Positions 44,995 to 54,205 are shown, counted from the first letter of the stretch. The stretch is DNA of 64,000 bases from a bacterium (GCA_009995455.1 JAACPJ010000002.1:62001-126000), one strand, 5' to 3'. The notes: generated from the letters alone by a model not told the origin. Program-made: numbers and translations.

Positions 44995-47079
44995 ATGGAA
45001 TTATTGTGGATTGCTTCAACTTTTGGCATGGCTTTTTGGATTTACAAGCTGCAAGAAAGAGTGAAGCACCTTGAAGATCCATTAGAAAATTCTTTTTCCA
45101 CTCCCGTCCCTCAAACAAAGGTTAAAGAGATTAACCAAGAAGAAGACGATGGCGTTGACCGATCAAAGTGGCCGAGTCATCTGCAACAAACTGTTAGTAA
45201 ATCAGCCGCAATAAAAAGCAAAACGGTTGAAAAAGCACTCCCCTTTGATCTGGAAAATTTTCTGGGGCAAAAGCTATTCCCTATTTTAGGAGCCACTTCA
45301 ATTGTGGTCGCGATTGGATTTTTTGCGGTTTGGGCGTTCTCAAATGGTTGGATTGGCCCCATGGGAAGAATCGCTTTGGGCATTCTGGTTTCACTTTCTT
45401 TAATTGGACTCGGTGAATACTTAAAAAACAAATACCCCGACTTCTTTTGTTATTTAGTCGCGGCCGGTTTAGCCGGACTCATTGTCACCACTTTGCTCGC
45501 GCACTATGTTTACGATTTCATTTCTGCCACCCAAAGCTTAGTTATGCTCGCCCTGCAAGCGGGGGTTGGAGTCATGCTGGCTTTACGCTACAATTCTAGA
45601 ATTCTGGCGAATTTCAGTATTGCAGCGGGTTTACTTGCGCCATGGTTTTCAGGACAGCTAGAGCCTATGCTCGTTTTGCCATTCGTGCTGGTGTTAGCCG
45701 TGGCTGGTTTCGTGCTGGCGTTAAACAAAAAATGGCCCGAGATTTTCGTCTCTCTGATTGTTTTCTCGAGCAGCTATATATTTGCGGCCTTAGAACAATT
45801 AGGTCGTGAACTTTTAGATCACAACTACAACCTCAACAAACTCGAAGTGGTCAGTAGTATCAACCCAATTCAGTTATTGCTTTTTGCCTTCATTATTTAC
45901 GCCCTGATTGGTTCGGCCGGTGTAGTCCGGCTCATACTTAATTATAAATCGAGTGAACCACCGAAAGAAGAAGTGCATGAAATTGTCTTGTTCACCATCG
46001 CACTTTTACTCTTTAATTTGTGCGCCTCTGGTGCATTTTACGCCCAATCGTGGGAACACATTGGGTTTTTAGTGGGGGCTCAGGCACTGGGTTTACTGGC
46101 CTTAGCTGATTGGTTTAAAAGCAAAAATTGGTCTGTTTTTCACCTTATCACCCTAAGTTCTAGTTTACTGTTTGTGGTTATTGCCACCGCTTGGGAACTC
46201 CGAAATTACAGCTCGCTTATTCTGACGCTGACATTGATCTTTGAAGGGGTCTTTATGTGTGGTGTGGGTCAACTGTCAAAACAAAAAATTTATGAATGGT
46301 TTGGTCGGGGCACCTTGATTTTGGCCCTGCTTTATTCACTAGCAAATAATATTTCCGAATTCGCCTTAGAGGCCGTTCTCACCTGCACCTTTGTGACGGC
46401 CTTTGTTTATTCAATTGGAAATGTTAAACAGGTGGCTGAAAAAATCTGGCTCGGTTTCAGTATTTTTCTTAGCACGGTACTGCTGTTTGGTTTTTCTTTT
46501 GAAGCGAACGAAATTCCAGATTCGTTAAAAAGCTTACTGCCAGCGCTTTGGACACTGGGCTTGCTTTACTTTGCTTACCAGCAAAAATCATTTTTTATGC
46601 GAGTCTCTACGCTGCTCGTTTATGCCATTTTTTCATTAGTCGTCATTAATCAGTTTGTGGCGAATGATTATCTTTTTGTGGCCACGTGGTTACCAATCGC
46701 CTTAATTGGTTCGCTTTATTACTACGTCTCACTTTCGTTTAAAGAAACTTCAAAAGCCGATGAAGTGATGGCTTATGGTTCCATATTAATCCTTTCAATA
46801 AGCTGGATTTATCAAACCGGACAATCTTTTGCAGAACCTTTGCTGACGGTTTGTTGGCTCGCTTTGATTGGGATTCTAATGACGCTTGGGCTTATGTATA
46901 AACCCCTTAAAGAGCTTCGTTACATCGGCCTTGGTATTACCTTATTTATTATTGCGAAGCTTTATTTAGTCGATATTTGGCAGTGGGATATTCCGGTGCG
47001 CGTGATGGCTTTCACCGCTCTTGGAGTCGCCTTACTTAGTATTGGATTCTTCTATCAAAAAACATGGCTCAAAAAATAA
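44995..47079 (+). CDS. DUF2339 polytopic membrane protein
   Basis: 694 residues. A short N-terminal helix and coiled coil (LQERVKHLEDPLEN) precede about 18-20 hydrophobic helices. The block beginning NFLGQKLFPILGATSIVVAIGFF is the DUF2339 hallmark. The function is unknown. In many bacteria DUF2339 genes are adjacent to DUF3999 genes; here the next gene looks like that partner and overlaps it by 16 bases, so they probably act together at the envelope. Confidence 0.85.
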   Translation: MELLWIASTFGMAFWIYKLQERVKHLEDPLENSFSTPVPQTKVKEINQEEDDGVDRSKWPSHLQQTVSKSAAIKSKTVEKALPFDLENFLGQKLFPILGATSIVVAIGFFAVWAFSNGWIGPMGRIALGILVSLSLIGLGEYLKNKYPDFFCYLVAAGLAGLIVTTLLAHYVYDFISATQSLVMLALQAGVGVMLALRYNSRILANFSIAAGLLAPWFSGQLEPMLVLPFVLVLAVAGFVLALNKKWPEIFVSLIVFSSSYIFAALEQLGRELLDHNYNLNKLEVVSSINPIQLLLFAFIIYALIGSAGVVRLILNYKSSEPPKEEVHEIVLFTIALLLFNLCASGAFYAQSWEHIGFLVGAQALGLLALADWFKSKNWSVFHLITLSSSLLFVVIATAWELRNYSSLILTLTLIFEGVFMCGVGQLSKQKIYEWFGRGTLILALLYSLANNISEFALEAVLTCTFVTAFVYSIGNVKQVAEKIWLGFSIFLSTVLLFGFSFEANEIPDSLKSLLPALWTLGLLYFAYQQKSFFMRVSTLLVYAIFSLVVINQFVANDYLFVATWLPIALIGSLYYYVSLSFKETSKADEVMAYGSILILSISWIYQTGQSFAEPLLTVCWLALIGILMTLGLMYKPLKELRYIGLGITLFIIAKLYLVDIWQWDIPVRVMAFTALGVALLSIGFFYQKTWLKK

Positions 47080-48221
47080 CCCGCTTTCTGCTTACGCTTT
47101 CGATCGTTTTTGGCACTTCTGCACACGCCCTTGTGATGCAGTATCCACCAGAGCAAGATCTCAGTCGTTTTCAACAAAAAATTAATTTTACGGTTGAAGG
47201 TATTACGACCCCTAAAGTGGTGACGTTTAAAACCCTACAAACATTAGGAGATTTTGTAGCGCTACAAAACAGCTTTACCAAAGAATTTATTCCGTACCGT
47301 CTAGACCAGGTAACCGAGTCTAATTTTTGGACGCTTCCAATCAGTGGGACGTCTCTGTTAACTGACGGCAATGTGCGTTTTGTGCAAGACCAAAACCAGC
47401 AAACCTATATTACTTTTAGTAACCAAGAAGCTACCTCTAAAACCCTTAACTTTAATAATCCAGGGTTACTCAGACCTTCAGTACTTAAAATGACCCTTGC
47501 CCCGGAGACTCAGACGCCTAAAAGCGTGACCATTAGAGCCATTTTACCAGGAGAAAGCCAATGGAGTACGATTCTTAATAAAGTGCCTTTTAGAAACACT
47601 CTGAGTTTCCCCCAAATTCAACCGAAACAACTAGAAATTGAATTTGAAACCAATAATCTTTTACGACTCGCCGAACTTGAATGGACGACCACAAACCCAG
47701 CCCTCGTCAAAAGCCAACAAATTAGTTTTTACGCGGCAGAAGGTGATAGTTTTATTTTGTTTACCCAACCAAGTTTCGGACAAAACAGAATCACAAGCGC
47801 GGTTGATTCTCCAACCAGAAAAGAATTAAACACCCCCGTTTTTAATCTTCCGCCAGCGATGGAAAATCCGATTTATGACAGAGATTTTGATAAAGACGGA
47901 ATTTTTGACAGCCAAGATTTATGCCCAAGAGTAACAGATCCTAGTAATGCTGACACCGATAAAAATGGAAAAGGCGATGCCTGTGAAGATCCAGATCAAG
48001 ATGGCTATAATTCAATTGAAGACAACTGTCCTTATGTATCAAACCGAGACCAACTAGACAGCGATAGGGATGGACTGGGCGACAAATGTGACGACACAGA
48101 AGGTCGACTCAGTGAACAATCTGATTGGTGGATTAATCTCAGCTTTGGGGTTATGATTATAGCGCTTTTGTTTTTAATGGGACGCAGTGCTTGGCCAAAA
48201 GTTAAACCTAAAAATAAATAA
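47064..48221 (+). CDS. DUF3999-like secreted/membrane protein with thrombospondin type 3 repeats
   Basis: 385 residues. The signal peptide ends near SAHALV (residue 24). A beta-rich region (~25-260) has the pattern of DUF3999 partners of DUF2339 proteins. At ~275-345, repeats rich in DxDxDG (DFDKDGIFDSQDLCPRV, DTDKNGKGDAC, DPDQDGYNSIEDNCPYV, DSDRDGLGDKC) are Ca2+-binding thrombospondin type 3 motifs with paired Cys. A C-terminal helix (NLSFGVMIIALLFLMGRSAW, here ~355-375) anchors it. The layout implies a calcium-stiffened stalk outside the membrane. Confidence 0.8.
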   Translation: MAQKITRFLLTLSIVFGTSAHALVMQYPPEQDLSRFQQKINFTVEGITTPKVVTFKTLQTLGDFVALQNSFTKEFIPYRLDQVTESNFWTLPISGTSLLTDGNVRFVQDQNQQTYITFSNQEATSKTLNFNNPGLLRPSVLKMTLAPETQTPKSVTIRAILPGESQWSTILNKVPFRNTLSFPQIQPKQLEIEFETNNLLRLAELEWTTTNPALVKSQQISFYAAEGDSFILFTQPSFGQNRITSAVDSPTRKELNTPVFNLPPAMENPIYDRDFDKDGIFDSQDLCPRVTDPSNADTDKNGKGDACEDPDQDGYNSIEDNCPYVSNRDQLDSDRDGLGDKCDDTEGRLSEQSDWWINLSFGVMIIALLFLMGRSAWPKVKPKNK

Positions 48222-48224
48222 ACT

Positions 48225-48476
48225 ATGAAACTTGATATTCAGACAAAAACCGAAAAAACTAATTTCCTTGGTTTGTTACTCTTTATGAATTTTGTACTTG
48301 GAGGCATTCTATTTTTCTTGTTAATGATTCAATTCTTTTACGCGCCTAAATATTACGCGGTTACCTGGACTTTTATGCTGCTTATAAGCTTAGTCGTTTC
48401 CTATTTTAATCTCCGATACTTTAGAGCTCAGTTTAAAGTAAAACATCTATGGCAATGGCTGAAAAAACACCAATAG
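48225..48476 (+). CDS. Small two-helix membrane protein
   Basis: 83 residues with helices at ~13-38 and ~44-66. It starts three bases after the preceding stop and overlaps the next start by 28 bases, so it is part of the same operon. No recognised family. Confidence 0.65.
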   Translation: MKLDIQTKTEKTNFLGLLLFMNFVLGGILFFLLMIQFFYAPKYYAVTWTFMLLISLVVSYFNLRYFRAQFKVKHLWQWLKKHQ

Positions 48477-48979
48477 ACGAAACCATTTTAAGCGACCTGA
48501 AAGCCCAAGATATAGATTTTGAGCTCTATGAACATCCGGCTTTTAACAGCTGCGAAATTTCTGCTCTTTGGCATAAAGAAAGTGGCCACACAGGGCAAAG
48601 GGTAAAAAATTTGTTTCTTCGTAATAAAAATGGAAAACAACATTTTCTTTTAATGTTACCCCATGAATATGATTTCGATAAAGCTCGCTTTAAAGAGTTA
48701 TCACAACAAAAGTGTGGACTCGCCTCTGACGATCGTCTGTGGGAATTCTTGAAAACTAAACCGGGCGCGGTTTCTCCCCTTTCTCTTTTATACGATGAAA
48801 CTAAAAACGTAGAAATTTTTATAGAGGCTTCTCTGCTTCAGGCGGAACAACTGCACGTCCATCCTGGGACCTCACAGGCCAGTGTAGCTTTAACCCCCGA
48901 CGCTTTACTTCGTGTCTTGAAAGCTTGGGGCTATCTTCCACACTTGATTGTTTGGCAGACTTCCAACTCTGCCGATTGA
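48449..48979 (+). CDS. YbaK/ProX-type aminoacyl-tRNA deacylase
   Basis: 176 residues (174 if the ATG at 48455 is used). RVKNLFLRNKNGKQHFLLMLPHE, KCGLASDDRLWEFLKTKPGAVSPLSL and the C-terminal HPGTSQASVALTPDALLRVLKAW match the PrdX/ProXp-ala branch, with the catalytic Lys in the RVKNLFL strand. These enzymes hydrolyse mischarged Ala-tRNA(Pro) or similar. It ends with TGA and overlaps the convergent polymer-ligase-like gene by 161 bases. Confidence 0.88.
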   Translation: MAMAEKTPIDETILSDLKAQDIDFELYEHPAFNSCEISALWHKESGHTGQRVKNLFLRNKNGKQHFLLMLPHEYDFDKARFKELSQQKCGLASDDRLWEFLKTKPGAVSPLSLLYDETKNVEIFIEASLLQAEQLHVHPGTSQASVALTPDALLRVLKAWGYLPHLIVWQTSNSAD

Positions 48980-50063
48980 AGAACCAAAAAGCCCCTAATA
49001 TAATACCCCCGGGACTTAGCCATAAATTGGGAGCCAGTACGACAATACCCCAGAAGAGTAAAGTTCGGTATTGAAAGTTTTGACCATGCCCAAGGGTTAA
49101 AAGCCAGAGAGTCGGAATTAAGACGCCCATTAACCCCCCTGCTTCAAACCACCACCGGCTTAAAAGTGGCGTATTGGTAACCACACTGCTTGGACTTTGA
49201 AAATTTGTCTGTGCCTGAAATTGAGCCCATTCAAATTGCCCAATCCCCACACCATGCCACCAAGAAAATAGGTCTCCTAAATATGGGGTTGCGCTCAAAG
49301 TCTTTAAGTAAAGATTCAAATTAGGAATTAAATCTAAGCCAATAAACGTAATAATCCCGGCCACTACAAGCCCCCAGAGCCAAAAAAGTTTTCGACGGTA
49401 AAGACGGTAATCTTTCCACAGTAAAAAGAGCCAGGCCAAAACCAGAAGCCATTTAAGACCTAATGAAATACCCAATACCGCGCCTCCACCAAGGGTTAAA
49501 ATAATTAAAGCTAATTTAACCCATAAATGATTTGATTGCTGCCAAACATGCAACCCTCCCAAAAAAGTGCTCATCAGTAATAAATCAACGTTTATAAAAG
49601 GCGGATACAAATACCAAGATACAAAACTAAGCGTGATTCCGGCTGCGTAAGCATACCAAACCCACCGCTGTTTAAATTCGCGTTCAAGTTGTAAACTAAG
49701 GGCTAAGCTCGCCGTTAGCCAAATACTTAAATACCCGAGTGAGCTTTCTGGATGTACTGAAAAAAGCACATTAAGCATCAAAACGCTTACAAAAACCAAC
49801 AGATAAAACCAACGCGTTACGTGAATTCGTCGTAGTTCACCCAAGGCCCATTGTGAGAAAAAAAGTCCCCATAAAGCCAGTCCAGAAAAAGGAAAAACGA
49901 GTTCTAGCCATGGTAAAAACGGCCCTAAAGAGTACGGATCTCCAACCACATTCCAGCCTGCATTCCAAGAAAAACTAATCACTAAAAAAACGAGTGAGAC
50001 GTAGAAAACAACTTTCAACCCGAAGGTTAAAAAGAAATTAGCAGATTGGTTTAAACCAGACAT
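48819..50063 (-). CDS. O-antigen ligase/Wzy-like polytopic membrane protein
   Basis: 414 residues and about 10-11 transmembrane helices. The periplasmic loop near residue 265 with WWHGVGIGQFEW matches the G(V)G.G.F feature of the Wzy/RfaL (O-antigen ligase/polymerase) superfamily. It presumably joins or polymerises surface sugars on a lipid carrier at the outer face of the membrane. Its ATG shares a base with the TAA of the lipoprotein gene upstream (TAATG), implying coupled translation. The last ~54 residues are encoded opposite the end of the YbaK-like gene and look like non-conserved tail. Confidence 0.7.
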   Translation of the reverse strand: MSGLNQSANFFLTFGLKVVFYVSLVFLVISFSWNAGWNVVGDPYSLGPFLPWLELVFPFSGLALWGLFFSQWALGELRRIHVTRWFYLLVFVSVLMLNVLFSVHPESSLGYLSIWLTASLALSLQLEREFKQRWVWYAYAAGITLSFVSWYLYPPFINVDLLLMSTFLGGLHVWQQSNHLWVKLALIILTLGGGAVLGISLGLKWLLVLAWLFLLWKDYRLYRRKLFWLWGLVVAGIITFIGLDLIPNLNLYLKTLSATPYLGDLFSWWHGVGIGQFEWAQFQAQTNFQSPSSVVTNTPLLSRWWFEAGGLMGVLIPTLWLLTLGHGQNFQYRTLLFWGIVVLAPNLWLSPGGIILGAFWFFNRQSWKSAKQSSVEDSPKLSRHEVKRRGLKLHWPVRSQDGRAVVPPEAEKPL

Positions 50064-51481
50064 TAGCGTTCAATAGATTTAGCGCGACTAATTTCTTGCT
50101 GCAAAATTTTACTGACCGTAAAGGCGGAAGTCTCAAGAGCTCGTTCGCTCGACATACGCCCGGCATTAATCGCCTCAACCCCAGGTTTAAGAGCTTCGTA
50201 AAAATAAGCTTTTGGAATCGGCATTAAATTCGCTCTGGCAAATTTGGCTTGTCGAACATAAATACCCACTAACGGCACTTGCTCTTGCTCCAAGAGCAAA
50301 TCGAGCCTAGGCGATGGCATCAACGTTTCTTCGTGCCATTTTTGCAGATTATCTTTTTGGATCGCAAATTTTAGAAATCTCCAAGCGGTGTCAGGAAATT
50401 TAGAATCTCGGGTAACGGCTAAAGCTTTCACGTCTCCAACCACTTTTCGGTTTGGGCTAATTTGTGGATCTTCAACCTGCGGTAAAAAAGCCACTCGAAT
50501 ATTATCATCGTCAATGGGGTCTTCGTTAGTGGCCTCAAGATCATCAATAATAGCTTGAAGTCTTGGCAGGTCTTGGGCTTTGGCGAAAACCATAGAAGTT
50601 TTTCCTTTGGCAAAAGTTCGAAGATCTTTATCGGTAGTACTACTATCGGCTAAGGCGGCATTCCAGCTATGATTTTTATAGCGTTCATCGGCAAAACTAG
50701 TATAAAAATTAACCGCTTCGACGCCTGCGTTTACTTTTCTTCCACCAGCCGCCACCGCTTCTGTTTTATCAAAAGTCGCTAGGGTTTGGCTGGCATCAAA
50801 AAACTCAACGCCAGATTGAAGCATTATATTTTCAATTATTTCGGCCCCATAATTTATATTATCGGTTCGACCTAAAGCCACACCAGAAACAGTAAAACGC
50901 TCAAATGAATTATCTTTTTTTGAAAGCACCGCTGCGTCTTCTCTTAATCCTTCCCAGGTAGTAGACGGTGTATTTCGATCCGGGAGACGATCGGTAAGAT
51001 GCTCATCATTAAAAAGCAGTGCTAAACTATCAACCGCCATTGGAACGCCTAAAATACCGGTTTCACCAACCAGTAGAGCGTCATTAGCCGATTGAACAAA
51101 AGTGTTTCTAAAATTATCAGGGGTAAAACCAGACTCAACTTTCGCCATCGTTAGTTTCCGAGGGTTCCCGGCAATCCACTCGCCATCAGTAAAGATAATA
51201 TCTGGACCTAAGCCTTCCGATAAAGAATTAACAATTACTTGCTGCATTTCTATATCTTCTTCAAAGGTGACGACTTTAAACCTTAAGTTTGCCGCGCCTA
51301 TCTGACTTGCAAACTCACGCCCGAGGGACTCAAAAAAACGGGGTTCATCGGTGGTCCAGATGGTCAGTTCGGTAATACCATTCCCAGCCGTTTCGCCTGG
51401 GGCGGTTGGGGTTGGACGACGTTCACATCCACTCATAAATAGAACGGCCAAACTTAGAATCAGAATCCATAATTTTTTCAT
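50063..51481 (-). CDS. Extracellular solute-binding lipoprotein (ABC family 1-like)
   Basis: 472 residues from MKKLWIL at 51481; six extra codons upstream (ATG at 51499) would spoil the signal peptide. A lipoprotein signal, ILILSLAVLFMSGC, gives the acylated Cys near residue 18. The mature protein shows ELTIWTTDEP, DIIFTDGEWIAG, GVPMAVDSLALLFND and AWRFLKFAIQ, all typical of sugar-type binding proteins. No permease or ATPase gene is next to it, so transport partners would have to be elsewhere, or it has another role. Confidence 0.85.
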   Translation of the reverse strand: MKKLWILILSLAVLFMSGCERRPTPTAPGETAGNGITELTIWTTDEPRFFESLGREFASQIGAANLRFKVVTFEEDIEMQQVIVNSLSEGLGPDIIFTDGEWIAGNPRKLTMAKVESGFTPDNFRNTFVQSANDALLVGETGILGVPMAVDSLALLFNDEHLTDRLPDRNTPSTTWEGLREDAAVLSKKDNSFERFTVSGVALGRTDNINYGAEIIENIMLQSGVEFFDASQTLATFDKTEAVAAGGRKVNAGVEAVNFYTSFADERYKNHSWNAALADSSTTDKDLRTFAKGKTSMVFAKAQDLPRLQAIIDDLEATNEDPIDDDNIRVAFLPQVEDPQISPNRKVVGDVKALAVTRDSKFPDTAWRFLKFAIQKDNLQKWHEETLMPSPRLDLLLEQEQVPLVGIYVRQAKFARANLMPIPKAYFYEALKPGVEAINAGRMSSERALETSAFTVSKILQQEISRAKSIER

Positions 51482-51505
51482 ACTGTTTAATGGTAGCAAA
51501 AAAAA

Positions 51506-51796
51506 TTAAACCTTCACAATTTTAATGTGCTCTACCTTTTCTGGTAAATCTAGCGCTTGAATTTTTAACAGCAAAGTTTGGGTTTGCATAAAGAGCTCTG
51601 CCCCGCTACTGCCTTGAGCTCTAATCGTCAAACTCCCTGACTTAAATTTTAACGGTGCCCAAAGGGCAGAAAAATTTGGATAATCCGCTGCAATCAGTCG
51701 ACGAGTTCTTTCACATATTAAGGCACCCATAGCCACATCATCTAGTTTATATTTAGAAGTGGCGGTAAACATGAAGTTTTTGGCGGGTTCAAACAT
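51506..51796 (-). CDS. DUF721/DciA-like small protein
   Basis: 96 residues. Alternating strand-helix pattern with RLIAADYPNFSALWAPLKFKSGSLTIRAQGSSGAELFMQTQTLLLKI, shown here in part, resembles DUF721 (DciA), which loads the replicative helicase in many bacteria. It is shorter than typical DciA and the similarity is to the fold pattern only. Its ATG lies 5 bases before the TGA of the upstream DUF1653 gene, i.e. the two genes overlap. Confidence 0.45.
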   Translation of the reverse strand: MFEPAKNFMFTATSKYKLDDVAMGALICERTRRLIAADYPNFSALWAPLKFKSGSLTIRAQGSSGAELFMQTQTLLLKIQALDLPEKVEHIKIVKV

Positions 51797-52037
51797 TTGT
51801 TTCTTGAAGAAAGCTAAAGCGTTCTAAAGTTATACCGTTTACCTTTACCTTTTCAAGCCACATTTTTAATGGACGCACAAAGGTTATTTTTTCTCCATAC
51901 AAATTTTTATCAAAATTTTTTATTTCATACAGGGCTTGATAATGCACCATCGCCTCTCGGGTTTCGGTATGCAAGACCACGCCTAAGACCTCGTATTCTT
52001 TCCCCTTATAATGTAGATATTTGCCTCGCTTTAGCAT
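51789..52037 (-). CDS. DUF1653 family protein
   Basis: 82 residues. GKYLHYKGKEYEVLGVVLHTETREAMVHY followed by FVRPLKMWLEKVKVNG is a full DUF1653 domain (shown in part). It is a small beta-barrel-like cytoplasmic protein of unknown role. Overlaps the following gene by eight bases and ends in TGA. Confidence 0.85.
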   Translation of the reverse strand: MLKRGKYLHYKGKEYEVLGVVLHTETREAMVHYQALYEIKNFDKNLYGEKITFVRPLKMWLEKVKVNGITLERFSFLQETNV

Positions 52038-52090
52038 GTACTCTAGAATTTAAACCGTATTCCCCTTGGGGGCAACTTCACCAAAAAATA

Positions 52091-52417
52091 ATGAGCGATC
52101 AAATTACGCCTTTACTAGAACAACTCAAAAAAAATGAAGTCTTACTGCAACAAATTGCCACCACGCAAGTTGAAGCCTTAGAGCTCAGTAAAAAATCACT
52201 TCTTACTGAACGTTACCGCGTGGCTATTATGGGAGCTAAACTGCTCTTTATAGTTATTTTAACCTGGGTGTCTTTTGTGTTTCTCGATGATATGATTAAA
52301 GGCTTAATGACCAGTATGGGCGGCAGTGGTGGAGCGCTTGAACTTGGCGGAGCCAATGAATTAGCCGATCAGCTTAAAAGCTCTCAAGATTTGATGAAAG
52401 AAATCATGGGGCGCTAG
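52091..52417 (+). CDS. Single-helix membrane protein with coiled coil
   Basis: 108 residues from the ATG at 52091; an in-frame ATG far upstream would overlap the divergent DUF1653 gene and has no support. An N-terminal helix/coiled coil (LLEQLKKNEVLLQQIATTQ) is followed by a transmembrane helix (~50-72) and a Gly-rich, amphipathic C-terminal segment. Family unknown. Confidence 0.6.
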   Translation: MSDQITPLLEQLKKNEVLLQQIATTQVEALELSKKSLLTERYRVAIMGAKLLFIVILTWVSFVFLDDMIKGLMTSMGGSGGALELGGANELADQLKSSQDLMKEIMGR

Positions 52418-52419
52418 AT

Positions 52420-53037
52420 TTATTGAGTGGGCCTGAGTAACCCCAACCAACTAACTCCGAGTTCTGTTTTTAGTTTTCTGCCAATTTCCATAACTGGCAC
52501 GCCAATTATGTTTTGAAAGTCGCCATCTATAAAATCAAGAAAGAAAATACCAGGGCCCAAAATTGAGTACGCGCCGCATTTTCCCTGCCAGTCACCAAAA
52601 CTCAAATAGTGCTGTATTTCTTCCTTAGAAACATCACTTCTAAAATGAGCTCCAGTGGCTTGATGAGCAATGATTTTAAAAGTTTTGCCCTGGTATCGCC
52701 CGATCAGCGCAAACCCAGAAACAATTCGCTGTGACTCTCCGACAAAACTTTCAAGCATGGTTTGGGCTTCTTCCACGCTGTGCGCTTTGCCTAAACTCCC
52801 CCCTTTAAATTCAATCATGGAATCAAATCCCATCACCATAAAGTCTTGTTCGCCTAAATCTAGTTGATCTAAAACCGATTGCGCCTTTCCTTCTGCAAAG
52901 GCTTCCACTTGAGCAAATGGCTCAAGTGCATGATCAATAATTTCTTCGTAATCTGGGGCCAACGCTTCATAGGCAACGCCCATGCGGTCAAACAGTTCAC
53001 GACGATTTGGAGACGTAGAGGCGAGGATAAGTTTCAT
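52420..53037 (-). CDS. maf: Maf-like nucleoside-triphosphate pyrophosphatase
   Basis: 205 residues. LILASTSPNRRELFDRMGV, a core with GFDSMIEFKG and LGKAHSVEEAQTML, then a YLSFGDWQGKCGAYSI segment and a C-terminal IIGVPVMEIGRKL match the Maf family, which hydrolyses modified or canonical NTPs. The LASTSPNRR start is diagnostic. It is 4 bases downstream of uppP and likely cotranscribed. Confidence 0.92.
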   Translation of the reverse strand: MKLILASTSPNRRELFDRMGVAYEALAPDYEEIIDHALEPFAQVEAFAEGKAQSVLDQLDLGEQDFMVMGFDSMIEFKGGSLGKAHSVEEAQTMLESFVGESQRIVSGFALIGRYQGKTFKIIAHQATGAHFRSDVSKEEIQHYLSFGDWQGKCGAYSILGPGIFFLDFIDGDFQNIIGVPVMEIGRKLKTELGVSWLGLLRPTQ

Positions 53038-53041
53038 ATTA

Positions 53042-53830
53042 TTAAAATTTTAAGGTCCACAATAAAATCCCGCCGCCCAGTAACAAACAATAAGGGGCAA
53101 ACCAAATCCAGCGTTTTTCAACCAGACTTTTCATGGTGTAAATGGCCAGCCAGGCGGTTAAAAATGAGGCCACAAAACCAATCAGAGTGGCAGCCGTAAA
53201 ACTCAAACTCCCCCATTCATCTTTGAGCATAAAGACTAAAGCGCCTAAAATTGTGGGGATTGATAGTAAAAACGACAACTTAACGGCCAGCTGACGATTA
53301 AGTCCTATCAATATTAAAAACGCAATCGTTAACCCAGAGCGAGAAATGCCCGGTACGACGGCTAAACCCTGTACTAAACCCAAAGTTATGGCCAGCCCCC
53401 AGCTAAAATTTATTTCTTTTGAACGTCTGAATTTTTCAGCGATCAAAATTAAAAGCCCCGTAATAATTAAGGTACCAGCCACCCACTTTAAGCTTAAGAG
53501 GGTTTCAAAGTAAGGTTCAATAAGCAACGCGACTCCCACGGTAAAAACGGTCGCTAAAACTAATTGCCACGCCAAAACGCCATCGGGGGCTAATTTTTGA
53601 GCTTGCAAAGCTTTAATATCAAAACCAGATTTTATTAAATTCCAGACTTCTTGTCGATAAACCAGTATAACCGCCAGTAAACTGGCCACGTGGAGTAAAA
53701 TGGTGAAATTAATATCGGGCACCAGCCCGAGCCAAACTTCAGCGAGAAATAAATGACCGCTCGACGAGACCGGAAAAAACTCCGTCACGCCCTGCACCAT
53801 TCCTAAAATCAAACTCTGCCAAATTTCCAT
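53042..53830 (-). CDS. uppP: Undecaprenyl-diphosphatase
   Basis: 262 residues, eight hydrophobic helices. Catalytic region GVTEFFPVSSSGH (residues ~14-26) and GISRSGLT near residue 165 are both intact. It dephosphorylates undecaprenyl-PP after peptidoglycan or polymer transfer, which fits the nearby ligase-like gene. Small leader with no Shine-Dalgarno. Confidence 0.95.
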   Translation of the reverse strand: MEIWQSLILGMVQGVTEFFPVSSSGHLFLAEVWLGLVPDINFTILLHVASLLAVILVYRQEVWNLIKSGFDIKALQAQKLAPDGVLAWQLVLATVFTVGVALLIEPYFETLLSLKWVAGTLIITGLLILIAEKFRRSKEINFSWGLAITLGLVQGLAVVPGISRSGLTIAFLILIGLNRQLAVKLSFLLSIPTILGALVFMLKDEWGSLSFTAATLIGFVASFLTAWLAIYTMKSLVEKRWIWFAPYCLLLGGGILLWTLKF

Positions 53831-54005
53831 AACTTCAATTTATTCAACTGGTTTTTTATTTCCATTATTCTAAATTTTTTGTATAAAGAATCTCCCACAA
53901 AAAACGGGCAAAAGCTTTGGAAAAGAGGGTTCATTTAAGAACCGAAATATATAAATTCATAAGCTCTGCAAACATCGCAATTATTTCTTTAGAAAATATT
54001 TGCCC

Positions 54006-54051
54006 ACACTACATATTGTGCCATACTACTTTTTGCACCCTAGATGTTGGG
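54006..54051 (+). promoter_or_regulatory. Two NrdR-type boxes upstream of nrdB
   Basis: Box 1 ACACTACATATTGTG (54006-54020) matches the NrdR consensus closely. Box 2 ACCCTAGATGTTGGG (54037-54051) is a weaker copy. Their equivalent positions are 31 bases apart, three helical turns, the spacing known for NrdR box pairs. The rest of the 53831-54205 spacer shows nothing else I can support. A -35-like TTGCCC lies directly before box 1. Confidence 0.75.
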
Positions 54052-54205
54052 TAAAATGCCATTTATGGCTTAAGCAAGTTTTAATAAAAACCTATTTAAA
54101 AAATACGGTTTTACGGGGTTTCTGGCCTTTAAAATATTAAAACTTTAATACGAACTTAATTACTGTTTATTTTACTCTAATTTTCTAACTCCCCTCTTTG
54201 CGCCC

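Noticed and set aside
48981-49020. CCCGGG near 48999 as another dispersed repeat
   Set aside because: It lacks a pairing arm and lies inside the ligase-like gene.
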